Part shown: one piece after another, positions 44,537 to 53,572 of the stretch
Layout: every line of letters begins with the position of its first letter
How positions within the stretch are numbered: the stretch's first letter is position 1
Source of the DNA: Mucilaginibacter kameinonensis
GTDB taxonomy: Bacteria > Bacteroidota > Bacteroidia > Sphingobacteriales > Sphingobacteriaceae
Reading direction: 5' to 3'
DNA: 64,000 nucleotides
Assembly (NCBI RefSeq): GCF_003675385.1
Contig: NZ_RCWZ01000001.1
Location: 1,240,001-1,304,000, forward strand
Translations under genes and position numbers: made by a program
The notes under the pieces: generated by a model
Seen by the model: only the letters and a program-made list of their open reading frames with translations
What the model was told of the DNA's origin: nothing
Database searches by the model: none

Positions 44537-45328
44537 ATGTCAAAAATCCATTATAAGTCTGTCGAAGAGATAGAACTCATAAGAGAAAGTTCTTTACTTG
44601 TTTCTAAAACACTCGGAGAGATAGCCAAGGTTATCGCTCCGGGTGTTAAAACAATTGAACTGGATAAGCTTGCCGAAACCTTTATACGGGATAACGGCGG
44701 TGTTCCTGCCTTTTTAAACTATCACGGATTTCCTTACTCCCTGTGTATCTCCCTGAATGATCAGGTTGTACATGGCTTTCCTGGCTCGCACGTTTTAACC
44801 GAGGGCGACCTGGTATCAGTTGATTGTGGTGTTATTTTAAATAAATACTACGGCGATTCGGCTTATACCTTTGCTATTGGTGAAGTAAGCGACCAGGTTA
44901 AAAAACTCATGCGTGTTACGCAGGAGTGCTTAAAACTGGGCGTTGAGAAAGCGGTTGTGGGTATGCGTATTGGTGATATTGGTTACGCTGTACAGGAGCA
45001 TGCCGAAAAGAACGGATTTGGTGTGGTGAAGGAACTTGTAGGCCATGGTGTAGGGTTAAAGCTGCACGAGAAGCCGGAAGTGCCTAACTATGGCAAACGT
45101 GGTGCAGGTATCAAATTGGAAGAAGGAATGGTGATAGCTATCGAACCGATGATCAATGCTGGCCGTGCCGGTGTTAAATTCTGGGATGATGGCTGGACAG
45201 TTTCAACTTCTGATAAGAAACCTTCGGCGCATTATGAGCATACTGTAGCGGTACGCAAAGGTACTCCAGACATTTTATCGACGTTTGATTACGTAGAAAA
45301 TGTTTTAAAAGAAAAAAATAATAATTAA
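44537..45328 (+). CDS. map: Type I methionine aminopeptidase
   Basis: A 263-residue Met aminopeptidase that removes the initiator methionine. The five metal ligands are placed normally: D in VDCGVILNKYYGDSAY (two Asp), H in GHGVGLKLHE, and Glu in AIEPMIN with the last Glu in HYEHTVAV. The position after secY is common in bacteria and links nascent-chain processing to export. Confidence 0.96.
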   Translation: MSKIHYKSVEEIELIRESSLLVSKTLGEIAKVIAPGVKTIELDKLAETFIRDNGGVPAFLNYHGFPYSLCISLNDQVVHGFPGSHVLTEGDLVSVDCGVILNKYYGDSAYTFAIGEVSDQVKKLMRVTQECLKLGVEKAVVGMRIGDIGYAVQEHAEKNGFGVVKELVGHGVGLKLHEKPEVPNYGKRGAGIKLEEGMVIAIEPMINAGRAGVKFWDDGWTVSTSDKKPSAHYEHTVAVRKGTPDILSTFDYVENVLKEKNNN

Positions 45329-45340
45329 ATAATTTTTTAT

Positions 45341-45348
45341 TAATTTTG
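45341..45348 (+). promoter_or_regulatory. -7 box TAATTTTG before infA
   Basis: Perfect TAnnTTTG in the 64-base gap between map and infA, 45 bases before the start. No clear TTTG at -33, so an internal promoter is possible. Confidence 0.5.
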
Positions 45349-45392
45349 CATCCCGGTTTTAGGGCGGATAATTAAGTAATAATCAACAAAAT

Positions 45393-45611
45393 ATGGCTAA
45401 ACAATCTTCGATTGAGCAAGACGGTACAATTAGAGAGGCATTGTCGAATGCAATGTTCAGGGTTGAACTTGAAAATGGTCATGAGATTATAGCGCACATA
45501 TCGGGCAAAATGCGTATGCACTACATTAAAATTCTTCCTGGCGACAGGGTGAAATTGGAAATGAGCCCATACGATTTAACAAAGGGTAGAATAACCTATA
45601 GATATAAATAA
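45393..45611 (+). CDS. infA: Translation initiation factor IF-1
   Basis: A 72-residue S1-type OB protein that closes the A site during initiation. [20 protein letters not shown] and [19 protein letters not shown] are family blocks. Four bases before rpmJ. Confidence 0.97.
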   Translation: MAKQSSIEQDGTIREALSNAMFRVELENGHEIIAHISGKMRMHYIKILPGDRVKLEMSPYDLTKGRITYRYK

Positions 45612-45615
45612 AAAG

Positions 45616-45732
45616 ATGAAAGTTAGAGCATCCATCAAAAAGCGCAGCGCTGATTGCAAGATCATCCGCCGTAACGGGAAACTTTACGTTATTAACAAAA
45701 AGAACCCGAAGTTTAAACAACGCCAGGGCTAA
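45616..45732 (+). CDS. rpmJ: 50S ribosomal protein L36, zinc-free form
   Basis: A 38-residue L36 too short for the usual frame size cut-off. It begins [20 protein letters not shown] and ends [10 protein letters not shown]. The zinc site (CxxC...C...H in classical L36) is missing except one Cys at 14, so it is the C-minus type that works without zinc. Confidence 0.95.
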   Translation: MKVRASIKKRSADCKIIRRNGKLYVINKKNPKFKQRQG

Positions 45733-45821
45733 TAACAATTACTGAATTGGAGAATGTTGAATTACTGATGATAGCGATTCGATAATTCAATGATTCGATA
45801 ACTCAATAAACTACAAGAAAT

Positions 45822-46199
45822 ATGGCAAGGATTTCAGGTATTGATTTACCAAAGAATAAAAGAGGAGAAATCGGACTTACTTACATTTACGGTATCGGCC
45901 GTTCAACAGCTCAAAGAATTTTAGCTGAAGCTGGCATCGACGTAAATATTAAAGTACAAGACTGGACCGATGAGCAATTAGCTGCTATACGTGGTATCAT
46001 CAACGAGCAAATTAAAGTTGAAGGTGCTTTACGTTCAGAAGTACAGCTTAACATTAAACGTTTGATGGATATTGGTTGCTACCGTGGTACACGTCACCGT
46101 AAAGGTTTACCATTACGTGGTCAGCGTACTAAAAACAACTCACGTACCCGTAAAGGTAAACGTAAAACAGTTGCTAACAAGAAAAAAGCTACTAAGTAG
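45822..46199 (+). CDS. rpsM: 30S ribosomal protein S13
   Basis: A 125-residue S13 at the top of the 30S head. [20 protein letters not shown] and the basic tail with [18 protein letters not shown]. The 89-base gap before it holds quasi-palindromic AT-rich words. Confidence 0.96.
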   Translation: MARISGIDLPKNKRGEIGLTYIYGIGRSTAQRILAEAGIDVNIKVQDWTDEQLAAIRGIINEQIKVEGALRSEVQLNIKRLMDIGCYRGTRHRKGLPLRGQRTKNNSRTRKGKRKTVANKKKATK

Positions 46200-46333
46200 T
46201 AAGTGATTGGTGAGCAAAGAGCGGTGAGTAGTTGTCGCTTTTAGATCGCCAGGAATACCTCATTTGAAAATTATAATTAATGAGTCCGAATTATTCGCTA
46301 ATTCAGTAATTCATTAATTCAAAAATTAAAAAA

Positions 46334-46723
46334 ATGGCTAAAGCTAAAAAAGTTACCAAAAAACGCATTGTAATTGTTGAGCCAGTTGGCGAAGCACACA
46401 TCAATGCTACTTTTAACAACATCATCATTACCCTTACCAACAAAACCGGCCAGGCAATTTCATGGTCATCTGCTGGTAAAATGGGTTTTAAAGGTTCAAA
46501 GAAAAATACTCCTTACGCTGCCGGTCAGGCTGCTGCTGATTGCGGTAAAGTTGCTTATGACTTAGGTTTACGTAAAGTTGAAGTATTTGTAAAAGGCCCT
46601 GGTGCTGGTCGTGAGTCAGCTATCCGTACTTTGCAAACTGCGGGTATCGAAGTAACTACGATTAAAGATATTACACCGCTTCCGCACAACGGTTGCCGTC
46701 CTTCAAAAAGAAGAAGAGTTTAA
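46334..46723 (+). CDS. rpsK: 30S ribosomal protein S11
   Basis: A 129-residue S11 of the platform. [20 protein letters not shown] and the end [19 protein letters not shown] are conserved. The preceding 134-base gap is noncoding. Confidence 0.96.
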   Translation: MAKAKKVTKKRIVIVEPVGEAHINATFNNIIITLTNKTGQAISWSSAGKMGFKGSKKNTPYAAGQAAADCGKVAYDLGLRKVEVFVKGPGAGRESAIRTLQTAGIEVTTIKDITPLPHNGCRPSKRRRV

Positions 46724-46790
46724 TTAACATATTTTTTAAAGCTAAGATTCAGCAACTACAGGTTGTTTGATACTTTAAGAACACACAAAA

Positions 46791-47399
46791 ATGGCCAGAT
46801 ATACAGGACCGAAATCCAAAATTGCCCGTCGTTTCCGTGAGCCGATCTTCGGTCCGGACAAAGCGTTAGAACGTAAAAACTACCCACCGGGCCAACATGG
46901 CGCATCAAAACGCCGTGGAAAGCAATCAGAGTATTCAACTCAGTTGCAAGAGAAACAAAAAGTAAAATACACTTACGGTGTATTAGAGCGTCAGTTCGAA
47001 AACTTATTTCACCGTGCATCTGCTAAAGAAGGCATCACAGGCGAAAACCTGTTGAAATTCTTGGAAGCACGTTTAGATAACGCTGTTTTCCGTTTAGGTA
47101 TTGCTCCTACACGTTCGGCAGCACGCCAATTGGTTAACCACAAACACATCACTGTTAACGGTGCTGTTGTAAACATCGCTTCTTATGCATTAAAAGCTGG
47201 TGACGTGGTTGCAGTACGTGAGAAATCTAAATCATTAGAAGCTATCACTACTTCAGTAGCCGGAAGAAGAATCAACAAATACAGCTGGTTAGAGTGGGAT
47301 GCGAATAACCTTACAGGTAAATTCCTTAACTATCCTAACCGCGATGAGATTCCTGAAAACATCAAGGAAAACCTGATCGTCGAGTTGTACTCAAAATAA
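46791..47399 (+). CDS. rpsD: 30S ribosomal protein S4
   Basis: A 202-residue S4, a primary 16S-binding and proofreading protein. The N-terminal [19 protein letters not shown] and S4 RNA-binding domain ([20 protein letters not shown]) are present. It lies 193 bases before rpoA, with a hairpin in between. Confidence 0.96.
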   Translation: MARYTGPKSKIARRFREPIFGPDKALERKNYPPGQHGASKRRGKQSEYSTQLQEKQKVKYTYGVLERQFENLFHRASAKEGITGENLLKFLEARLDNAVFRLGIAPTRSAARQLVNHKHITVNGAVVNIASYALKAGDVVAVREKSKSLEAITTSVAGRRINKYSWLEWDANNLTGKFLNYPNRDEIPENIKENLIVELYSK

Positions 47400-47420
47400 T
47401 AAGATATTGGATATTAGATG

Positions 47421-47449
47421 TGAGATTTGGGATTTTTTCTCAAATCTCA
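47421..47449 (+). terminator. Hairpin between rpsD and rpoA
   Basis: Arms TGAGATTTG (47421-47429) and CAAATCTCA (47441-47449). Similar TCTCAAATCTCA words recur near 47544-47560. It might attenuate transcription into rpoA. Confidence 0.45.
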
Positions 47450-47592
47450 TTTCTGGTTACATACGTAAACAAATCAATTATAAGAATGTTCTTAGGTACC
47501 AGATAGTTGAATACGGGCATGTAAAAATGTCCTGAACCTAATATCTCAAATCTCAGATCTATTAATTAGTAAACAATAAATAAAGGATATAA

Positions 47593-48585
47593 ATGGCAAT
47601 TTTAGCATTTCAAAAACCAGACAAGGTTATCATGCAAAAAGCAAATGATTTTGATGGTACGTTTGAATTTCGTCCGTTAGAACCAGGTTTTGGTGTAACC
47701 ATTGGTAATGCTCTGCGTCGTATCTTACTTTCATCACTTGAGGGTTTTGCTATCACTTCTGTACGTTTTTCGGGAGTAACGCATGAATTTTCAACCATCA
47801 AAGGTGTTGTTGAAGACGTAACCGAGATCATCCTGAACCTTAAACAAGTTCGTTTTAAGAAAACAGGAGAGTCTGGCGACAGCGAGAAAATATTTGTTAT
47901 TGTAAATGGCCAGGATGCATTTAAAGCTGGAGATATCACCAAATTCTCTAACAACTTTACTGTATTAAATCCTGATTTGGTACTTTGCAACATGGACCCA
48001 TCGGTAACGCTTGAAGTTGAGCTTACTGTAGGTAAAGGCCGTGGTTACGTACCAAGCGAGGAAAATAAAAATCCTGACGCTAACGTTGGTGTTATAGCTA
48101 TCGATTCGATCTATACCCCGATCAAAAACGTAAAATATACCATCGAAAACTATCGTGTTGAGCAAAAAACCGACTATGAAAAATTAGTATTGGATATTGC
48201 TACCGATGGTTCTATCCATCCTGAAGATGCTTTGAAAGAAGCAGCTAAAATCCTGATCCAGCACTTTATGCTGTTCAGCGATGAAAACATGATGCTTGAA
48301 GCACAGGCTAAAGAAGAAACTAAAGAGGTTGACGAAGAGATCCTGCACATGCGCAAGATCCTTAAAACCGAATTGGTTGATCTTGACCTTTCTGTACGTG
48401 CCCTTAACTGCCTTAAAGCTGCTGATATCCGCAGCCTTGCTGATCTGGTATCGTACGATGTTGCTGACATGTTAAAATTCAGGAACTTTGGTAAAAAATC
48501 GTTAACTGAAATCCAAGACCTGGTTAAATCAAAAGGCTTATCTTTTGGTATGAACCTGTCTAAATTTAAGTTAGACGAAGAATAA
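47593..48585 (+). CDS. rpoA: RNA polymerase alpha subunit
   Basis: A 330-residue alpha subunit. The N-terminal assembly domain has [22 protein letters not shown]; the C-terminal DNA-binding domain has [20 protein letters not shown] and [16 protein letters not shown]. The N- and C-terminal domains are joined by an acidic linker. It lies in its normal place between rpsD and rplQ. Confidence 0.97.
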   Translation: MAILAFQKPDKVIMQKANDFDGTFEFRPLEPGFGVTIGNALRRILLSSLEGFAITSVRFSGVTHEFSTIKGVVEDVTEIILNLKQVRFKKTGESGDSEKIFVIVNGQDAFKAGDITKFSNNFTVLNPDLVLCNMDPSVTLEVELTVGKGRGYVPSEENKNPDANVGVIAIDSIYTPIKNVKYTIENYRVEQKTDYEKLVLDIATDGSIHPEDALKEAAKILIQHFMLFSDENMMLEAQAKEETKEVDEEILHMRKILKTELVDLDLSVRALNCLKAADIRSLADLVSYDVADMLKFRNFGKKSLTEIQDLVKSKGLSFGMNLSKFKLDEE

Positions 48586-48596
48586 TAAGAGATTAG

Positions 48597-48641
48597 AGGT
48601 TTGAGATAAGAGATTAGTCTTATTTCAAACCTTTCTTTTTT
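48597..48641 (+). terminator. Hairpin with T-run between rpoA and rplQ
   Basis: Arms 48597-48610 and 48619-48632 pair 13 of 14, followed by TTCTTTTT. It could partly end transcription before rplQ, and the leader at 48659-48711 contains a GGGC/GCCC pairing. Confidence 0.6.
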
Positions 48642-48724
48642 AAATGAATATTAATTAAGCGAAAGCATAATTCCGAGGGCTTGAGCCTATCGCCCAACGG
48701 TATGCACGTGAAATATATAAAACA

Positions 48725-49276
48725 ATGAGACACGGAAACAAAAACAATCACTTAGGCCGTACTACCAGCCACCGCAAAGCGATGCTGGCTAACATGGCAA
48801 CTTCGCTTATTTTACACAAGCGTATCACTACAACATTAGCAAAAGCAAAAGTTTTACGCGGTTATGTTGAGCCACTTTTAACAAAATCAAAAAACGATAC
48901 TACGCATTCTCGTCGTACAGTATTTAGCTACCTTCAGGATAAAGATGCTACTTCAATCCTTTTCCGCGAAGTTGCTGAGAAAATTGCTAACCGCCCAGGT
49001 GGTTACACCCGTATCATCAAGTTAGAAAACCGTTTAGGCGATAACGCTGAAATGGCAATCATTGAACTTGTTGATTACAACACTGTTTACGGTGCTGACG
49101 CTGCTGCTCCTGCTAAGAAATCAACCCGTCGTCGTGGTGGTTCTGGCGCGAAAGCTAAAACTGCTGCTCCTGTAGCCGCAGAAGAAGCTGTAGTAGTTGA
49201 AGACGTTAAAGAAGAACCAGCTGCTGAAGCACCTGCACCTTCTGAAAACGAAGAAAATGCTGAAAAAGGCGAATAA
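48725..49276 (+). CDS. rplQ: 50S ribosomal protein L17 with Ala/Glu-rich tail
   Basis: L17 binds at the tunnel exit. The core [20 protein letters not shown] up to [11 protein letters not shown] is about 118 residues. Residues 119-183 form an acidic Ala/Glu/Pro/Lys tail ([20 protein letters not shown], then [20 protein letters not shown]) absent from the 127-residue E. coli L17. It ends the ribosomal cluster and is followed by a strong terminator. Confidence 0.96.
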   Translation: MRHGNKNNHLGRTTSHRKAMLANMATSLILHKRITTTLAKAKVLRGYVEPLLTKSKNDTTHSRRTVFSYLQDKDATSILFREVAEKIANRPGGYTRIIKLENRLGDNAEMAIIELVDYNTVYGADAAAPAKKSTRRRGGSGAKAKTAAPVAAEEAVVVEDVKEEPAAEAPAPSENEENAEKGE

Positions 49277-49301
49277 TTAATTATTCATCTTAACAGATAC
49301 T

Positions 49302-49341
49302 AAAAGCGGCCTGCTCATTGAGCGGGCCGCTTTTGTTTTAA
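49302..49341 (+). terminator. Terminator of the ribosomal cluster
   Basis: A 14-base stem with one G-U pair (AAAAGCGGCCTGCT with AGCGGGCCGCTTTT), a 5-base loop and a T-rich tail. The remaining 49342-49600 is AT-rich with no gene. Confidence 0.92.
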
Positions 49342-49600
49342 TCAGGCTCTTTTATCTGTAAGCAGTTTGTTTTGAACAGGGAATGTAAATGTATGTTTTT
49401 TCAGCCCGGATGTTTTTTACTGAATTTTTAACTCCTGGTATTGTTTTAATGTTCTCCTGCTTACAGAAGTTTCATTGTTTGAAACTTTACAGTTTTTGTA
49501 TAAATTTCTAATAATCAGTTTATTAGTTGGTGTTTTTTGATTTATTGTAGTTAAATTTAAGAGGTAATGTAATCAAGTTTAACCCTTAAATCCTAAAACA

Positions 49601-50083
49601 ATGAAAAATCTTTTGATCGTGCTTTTGGTACTTTTAGCAGGTAGTACATGGGCCCAAGCCCCAAAGAAAAACGGCATCATTTACAAGGAACATCCATATA
49701 TCACCATTGTTAACAAATCAAACGATCTGTTTATTAAGCAGGATTGGGCCGGCCTGGCGAAATTATACGCTGACACGGCTATATTTTACGACCCGACGAG
49801 TCCAAAGAAGATTTCTCTTGCCGATCAAAAAAAGGGCTGGGCTGCTATAGCTAAAGACTGGGGAGACATCAAAATTGTTAAAGTAGGTTACCCCGATGGT
49901 CTTCAATATGATAAAGACCCTTTTACCGTGCAATCGTGGTGGACGATAACTACAGTAAACAAAAAGACAAAGAAGACTGCTAAATTTCATTTGGTGCAGT
50001 TTGATGAATTTAATAAGGCCGGGAAAATAGCTGTTGAGATAGCTTACTATGATCAAACACCACTTATCAACGCTTCAAAATAA
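49601..50083 (+). CDS. Secreted NTF2/SnoaL-like protein
   Basis: A 160-residue protein. The signal peptide MKNLLIVLLVLLAGSTWAQA is followed by an NTF2-like alpha+beta domain: a first helix (NKSNDLFIKQDWAGLAKLYA), DTAIFYDPTSP, and the WWTITTVNKKTKKTAKFHLV strand pair. This pattern (SnoaL/DUF4440 type) is used for small-ligand binding or isomerisation. The ligand is unknown. It is monocistronic, between two strong terminators. Confidence 0.75.
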   Translation: MKNLLIVLLVLLAGSTWAQAPKKNGIIYKEHPYITIVNKSNDLFIKQDWAGLAKLYADTAIFYDPTSPKKISLADQKKGWAAIAKDWGDIKIVKVGYPDGLQYDKDPFTVQSWWTITTVNKKTKKTAKFHLVQFDEFNKAGKIAVEIAYYDQTPLINASK

Positions 50084-50106
50084 TTAAATACACGTATTAG
50101 GGCTAT

Positions 50107-50152
50107 AAAGACTTACGGTATCTGTTGTGGATTAACCGTAAGTCTTTTTTGT
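50107..50152 (+). terminator. Terminator after the NTF2-like gene
   Basis: A 13-base perfect stem (AAAGACTTACGGT with its complement) followed by six T. It lies between convergent genes and could serve both. Confidence 0.9.
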
Positions 50153-50156
50153 TTAC

Positions 50157-50678
50157 CTATTTTTTTAATTGATAAGTTAAGAGGCCCTCAACATCATTAA
50201 TCAAACTAAAGCCGCATTTATCCAGGATCCTTCGCGATGGAAAGTTATCGGCATAAGTATGTACGATGATGGCCTGTACAAAATCATGAGTAAAGGCCCA
50301 TTGCGATAGCAATTTCAACGCTTCGGTAGCAAATCCATTGTTATGCTGGTTAGCATCGATCATATAGCCTATTTCCGCTTCTCCTGTTTCATTAGGATAT
50401 CCGGCGAAGCCCATCCCTCCGATAACGGTGTTAGTGCTTTTAAGAACGATTTCCCAGTCCGTATACCAGTGATGTTTGTCGGGAAAAGCAAGGGTATTAG
50501 GTAGCCAGAAATTATCGAAGGCGTCGTCGATTTCTTTGATATATAATGGATCGATTAGCATAGCAGAAGGGTTTAAGCCTAATGACAGTTCCAGCAGTTT
50601 ACGATCCTGCTTAAGTAATAGTAATTGCGCGCGTGTTAACGGTATCATTTGTAACCGTTGCGATTGAATAAAAAACAT
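50157..50678 (-). CDS. GNAT N-acetyltransferase (RimJ/RimL type)
   Basis: A 173-residue GNAT with the RimJ/RimL layout: QSQRLQMIPLTRAQLLLL, then IGGMGFAGYPNETGEAEIGY, the acetyl-CoA helix HNNGFATEALKLLSQWAF and the late FPSRRILDKCGFSLIND. It resembles enzymes that modify ribosomal proteins or antibiotics; the substrate is unknown. I chose the ATG at 50678 because it starts the family pattern; a longer frame starts at 50702. The 232 bases behind its start up to 50934 hold nothing I can assign. Confidence 0.82.
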   Translation of the reverse strand: MFFIQSQRLQMIPLTRAQLLLLKQDRKLLELSLGLNPSAMLIDPLYIKEIDDAFDNFWLPNTLAFPDKHHWYTDWEIVLKSTNTVIGGMGFAGYPNETGEAEIGYMIDANQHNNGFATEALKLLSQWAFTHDFVQAIIVHTYADNFPSRRILDKCGFSLINDVEGLLTYQLKK

Positions 50679-50934
50679 GGATTGTTTGGAATTAAATAAC
50701 AATAAAAAATCAGTTCGCTTTTTAAAAGTGAATGTACAGCCAATAGGAATGTGGCTGTTTGTTATGCAATTCCAGGCAATGTGATGAGCCTGTTGGGTTT
50801 GTTAAGTAACAGAGGCGGTTATTTTATGCGTATAAAAGTAAGGTTTTTTGCGATTGTCTGAACTCGAATTAAACGAATTAAAGAATTGATCGAATGCTAA
50901 GCAAATTCTAAAAAATCTTTAATTCAGGTTCAGA

Positions 50935-51225
50935 TCACTCATCAATATAAAATTTAATATCATTAAACCGGCTGCGCCCTTCGCGTACAAAATTGCCATC
51001 GATATTATAGAGCACATCGCCAAAAAGGGTACGACCTTTCCTGATCAGGTTATCGTCGATATTGCAAACTACATCGCCAAACATCCCTTGTCCCTTTTTT
51101 ACTATTTTGCCGTCTATGGTATATAAGATGTCGCCAAACCGGCCCTGGCCTTTCCGTACGTAGCTGCCATCGATGGTGTAAAGCACGGTTCCAAACTTGT
51201 TATTGCCTTCCCTGATATATTTCAT
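50935..51225 (-). CDS. Five-repeat beta protein of 19-residue units
   Basis: A 96-residue protein made almost wholly of five tandem 19-residue repeats starting at residue 3. Each has the pattern Y/V-I/V-R/K-x-G-x-x-x-F-G-D-V/I-L-Y-x-I-D-G-x (for example YVRKGQGRFGDILYTIDGK). The spacing predicts a beta-hairpin per repeat, so a small closed beta propeller or beta-flower-like fold is likely. It resembles families of four-fold beta-flower proteins but this one has five units. No function is known. It stands alone, divergent from dnaK. Confidence 0.75.
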   Translation of the reverse strand: MKYIREGNNKFGTVLYTIDGSYVRKGQGRFGDILYTIDGKIVKKGQGMFGDVVCNIDDNLIRKGRTLFGDVLYNIDGNFVREGRSRFNDIKFYIDE

Positions 51226-51261
51226 AGCGGTGTTATAATTGCGCGTTTCAAATTAAGGGAT

Positions 51262-51431
51262 AAACTGACAATTAGCAAACCGTGGATAACCTTTTACCTT
51301 TCGCCTTTTACCTTTCGCCTCGCAATTTCTGCCAACCTGTCACCGTAAAGTAAGCTATCCTGCCGCCTTGTTCACAAACTGACAATTAGAGGCGATTTTT
51401 ACTGCCATTGGCATATTGGCACACGCATTGA
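51262..51431 (+). promoter_or_regulatory. dnaK regulatory region, possible sigma-54-like promoter
   Basis: TGGCAC at 51417-51422, five bases, then TTGA at 51428-51431, one change from the sigma-54 -24/-12 pattern TGGCAC-N5-TTGC. AAACTGACAATTAG occurs twice, at 51262-51275 and 51376-51389, and a tandem CTTTTACCTTTCGC word lies near 51291-51320. Direct repeats upstream of such a promoter may bind an activator. Confidence 0.4.
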
Positions 51432-51482
51432 TAAATAGCGGTGGTAAGTAAACAATAAATCAAAAAAGAAAAACAATCATAT

Positions 51483-53384
51483 ATGTCTAAAATAATTGGA
51501 ATCGACTTAGGAACAACTAACTCCTGCGTTGCTGTAATGGAAGGTAACGAGCCTGTAGTTATAGCTAACAGCGAGGGTAAACGTACTACGCCGTCTGTAG
51601 TGGCTTTTATTGATAATGGCGAACGTAAAGTTGGTGATCCTGCAAAACGTCAGGCTATCACTAACCCTACAAAAACCATTTCGTCAATCAAACGCTTTAT
51701 GGGTAACCAGTTTAGTGAAGTTACAAGTGAAGCGGCACGTGTACCTTATAAAGTAGTTAAAGGCGACAACAACACCCCACGTGTTGAAATTGGCGACCGT
51801 AAATATACCCCGCAAGAAATTTCGGCCATGATTCTTCAAAAAATGAAGAAAACTGCTGAAGATTTCTTAGGTACCGAAGTAACTGAAGCGGTTATTACCG
51901 TTCCTGCTTACTTTAACGATGCTCAGCGCCAGGCTACTAAAGAGGCCGGTGAAATTGCTGGTTTAAAAGTACGCCGTATCATTAACGAGCCTACAGCTGC
52001 TGCTTTGGCTTACGGTTTTGATAAAGCGCACAAGGATATGAAAATTGCTGTGTTTGACTGCGGTGGTGGTACGCATGACGTATCTATCCTGGAGTTGGGC
52101 GATGGTGTTTTCGAAGTAAAATCAACTGACGGTGATACTCACTTAGGTGGTGACGACTTTGACCAGGTAATTATTGACTGGTTGGCAGAAGAATTTAAAA
52201 GCGACGAAGGTATTGATCTGCGTAAAGATCCAATGGCTTTACAACGTTTAAAAGAATCGGCCGAGAAAGCTAAAATTGAGTTATCAAGTTCAGCACAAAC
52301 TGAAATCAACCTGCCATACATCACTGCTGTTGATGGCATGCCTAAGCACTTAGTTAAAACTTTAACCCGTGCTAAATTTGAGCAATTAGCTGATACTTTG
52401 ATCAAACGTACTATCGAGCCTTGTAAATCGGCTTTGAAAAACGCTGGTTTAAGCACTTCTGATATCGACGAAGTGATCCTGGTAGGTGGTTCAACCCGTA
52501 TCCCTGCTATCCAGGAAGCTGTACAAAAATTCTTTGGTAAAGCTCCTTCAAAAGGTGTTAACCCAGATGAAGTTGTGGCTATCGGTGCTGCTATTCAAGG
52601 TGGTGTATTAACAGGTGAGGTTAAAGACGTGTTATTACTTGACGTTACCCCACTTTCATTAGGTATCGAAACTATGGGTGGTGTAATGACTAAATTGATC
52701 GAGTCAAACACTACTATCCCTACTAAAAAATCTGAAACTTTCTCAACCGCCAGCGACAGCCAGCCATCAGTTGAGATCCACATATTACAAGGTGAGCGCC
52801 CAATGGCTGCGGGTAACCGTACTATAGGTCGTTTCCACCTGGATGGTATTCCACCAGCACCTCGTGGCGTACCACAAATCGAAGTTACTTTCGATATTGA
52901 TGCTAACGGTATCCTGCACGTATCTGCAAAAGATAAAGCTACAGGTAAAGAGCAAAAAATCCGTATCGAAGCTTCTTCAGGTTTAACTGATGCCGAGATC
53001 AAAAAGATGAAAGACGAAGCTGAAGCAAACGCTGATGCTGACAAAAAGGCAAAAGAAGAAGTTGAAAAACTGAACGCTGCCGATGCCCTGATCTTCTCGA
53101 CAGAAAAACAATTGAAAGAGTACGGCGATAAGATCCCTGCTGATAAAAAAGCTCCAATCGAAGCTGGTTTAGCTAAATTGAAAGAAGCTTATTCAGCTAA
53201 AAACTTTGACGCTATCGAAGCTGCACAAACCGAGCTTAACACTGCCTGGACTGCTGCATCTGAAGATATGTACAAAGCTTCTGCCGAAGGTGCTCAAGGT
53301 CAGCCAGGTGATGGCAACCCAGGTGCCGGTGCGCAGGATAACTCTGACACCGTTACAGACGTTGATTTTGAAGAAGTGAAATAA
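51483..53384 (+). CDS. dnaK: Chaperone DnaK (Hsp70)
   Basis: A 633-residue Hsp70. The ATPase begins [20 protein letters not shown], with the phosphate loop [14 protein letters not shown] and [13 protein letters not shown]. The linker region is [20 protein letters not shown] and the helical lid ends in a Gly-rich tail TDVDFEEVK. Cys and His replace the usual Leu and Phe in the GGGTFD block. No grpE or dnaJ is next to it. The start is the ATG at 51483. Confidence 0.97.
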   Translation: MSKIIGIDLGTTNSCVAVMEGNEPVVIANSEGKRTTPSVVAFIDNGERKVGDPAKRQAITNPTKTISSIKRFMGNQFSEVTSEAARVPYKVVKGDNNTPRVEIGDRKYTPQEISAMILQKMKKTAEDFLGTEVTEAVITVPAYFNDAQRQATKEAGEIAGLKVRRIINEPTAAALAYGFDKAHKDMKIAVFDCGGGTHDVSILELGDGVFEVKSTDGDTHLGGDDFDQVIIDWLAEEFKSDEGIDLRKDPMALQRLKESAEKAKIELSSSAQTEINLPYITAVDGMPKHLVKTLTRAKFEQLADTLIKRTIEPCKSALKNAGLSTSDIDEVILVGGSTRIPAIQEAVQKFFGKAPSKGVNPDEVVAIGAAIQGGVLTGEVKDVLLLDVTPLSLGIETMGGVMTKLIESNTTIPTKKSETFSTASDSQPSVEIHILQGERPMAAGNRTIGRFHLDGIPPAPRGVPQIEVTFDIDANGILHVSAKDKATGKEQKIRIEASSGLTDAEIKKMKDEAEANADADKKAKEEVEKLNAADALIFSTEKQLKEYGDKIPADKKAPIEAGLAKLKEAYSAKNFDAIEAAQTELNTAWTAASEDMYKASAEGAQGQPGDGNPGAGAQDNSDTVTDVDFEEVK

Positions 53385-53405
53385 TAAGTTTTATTTCTAT
53401 AGTAT

Positions 53406-53443
53406 AAAGCCCGGTTTGGTTAATTCCACACCGGGCTTTTTTT
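53406..53443 (+). terminator. Terminator after dnaK
   Basis: AAAGCCCGGT pairs with ACCGGGCTTT, with inner TGG/CCA, followed by a T-run. Confidence 0.93.
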
Positions 53444-53466
53444 GTGAGATAAATCTTCCATTTACA

Positions 53467-53563
53467 CGTCATTGCGAGGTACGAAGCAATCTCCGACTGT
53501 ACAGCGCGGACTTGCATCGCCTCTCTGCCTCTTGGGGTTGCTTCGTACCTTACAGCAATGACG
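53467..53563. repeat. CATTGCGAG palindromic repeat, copy 4
   Basis: Ends CGTCATTGCGAGGTACGAAG and CTTCGTACCTTACAGCAATG with a longer, divergent core. The left end equals copy 2. It ends 9 bases before the stop of the GH31 gene. Confidence 0.75.
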
Positions 53564-53572
53564 CTATGAGTT

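Noticed and set aside
48659..48711. tRNA-like fold before rplQ
   Set aside because: The GGGC/GCCC pairing does not extend to a cloverleaf with the usual TTC loop and CCA end.
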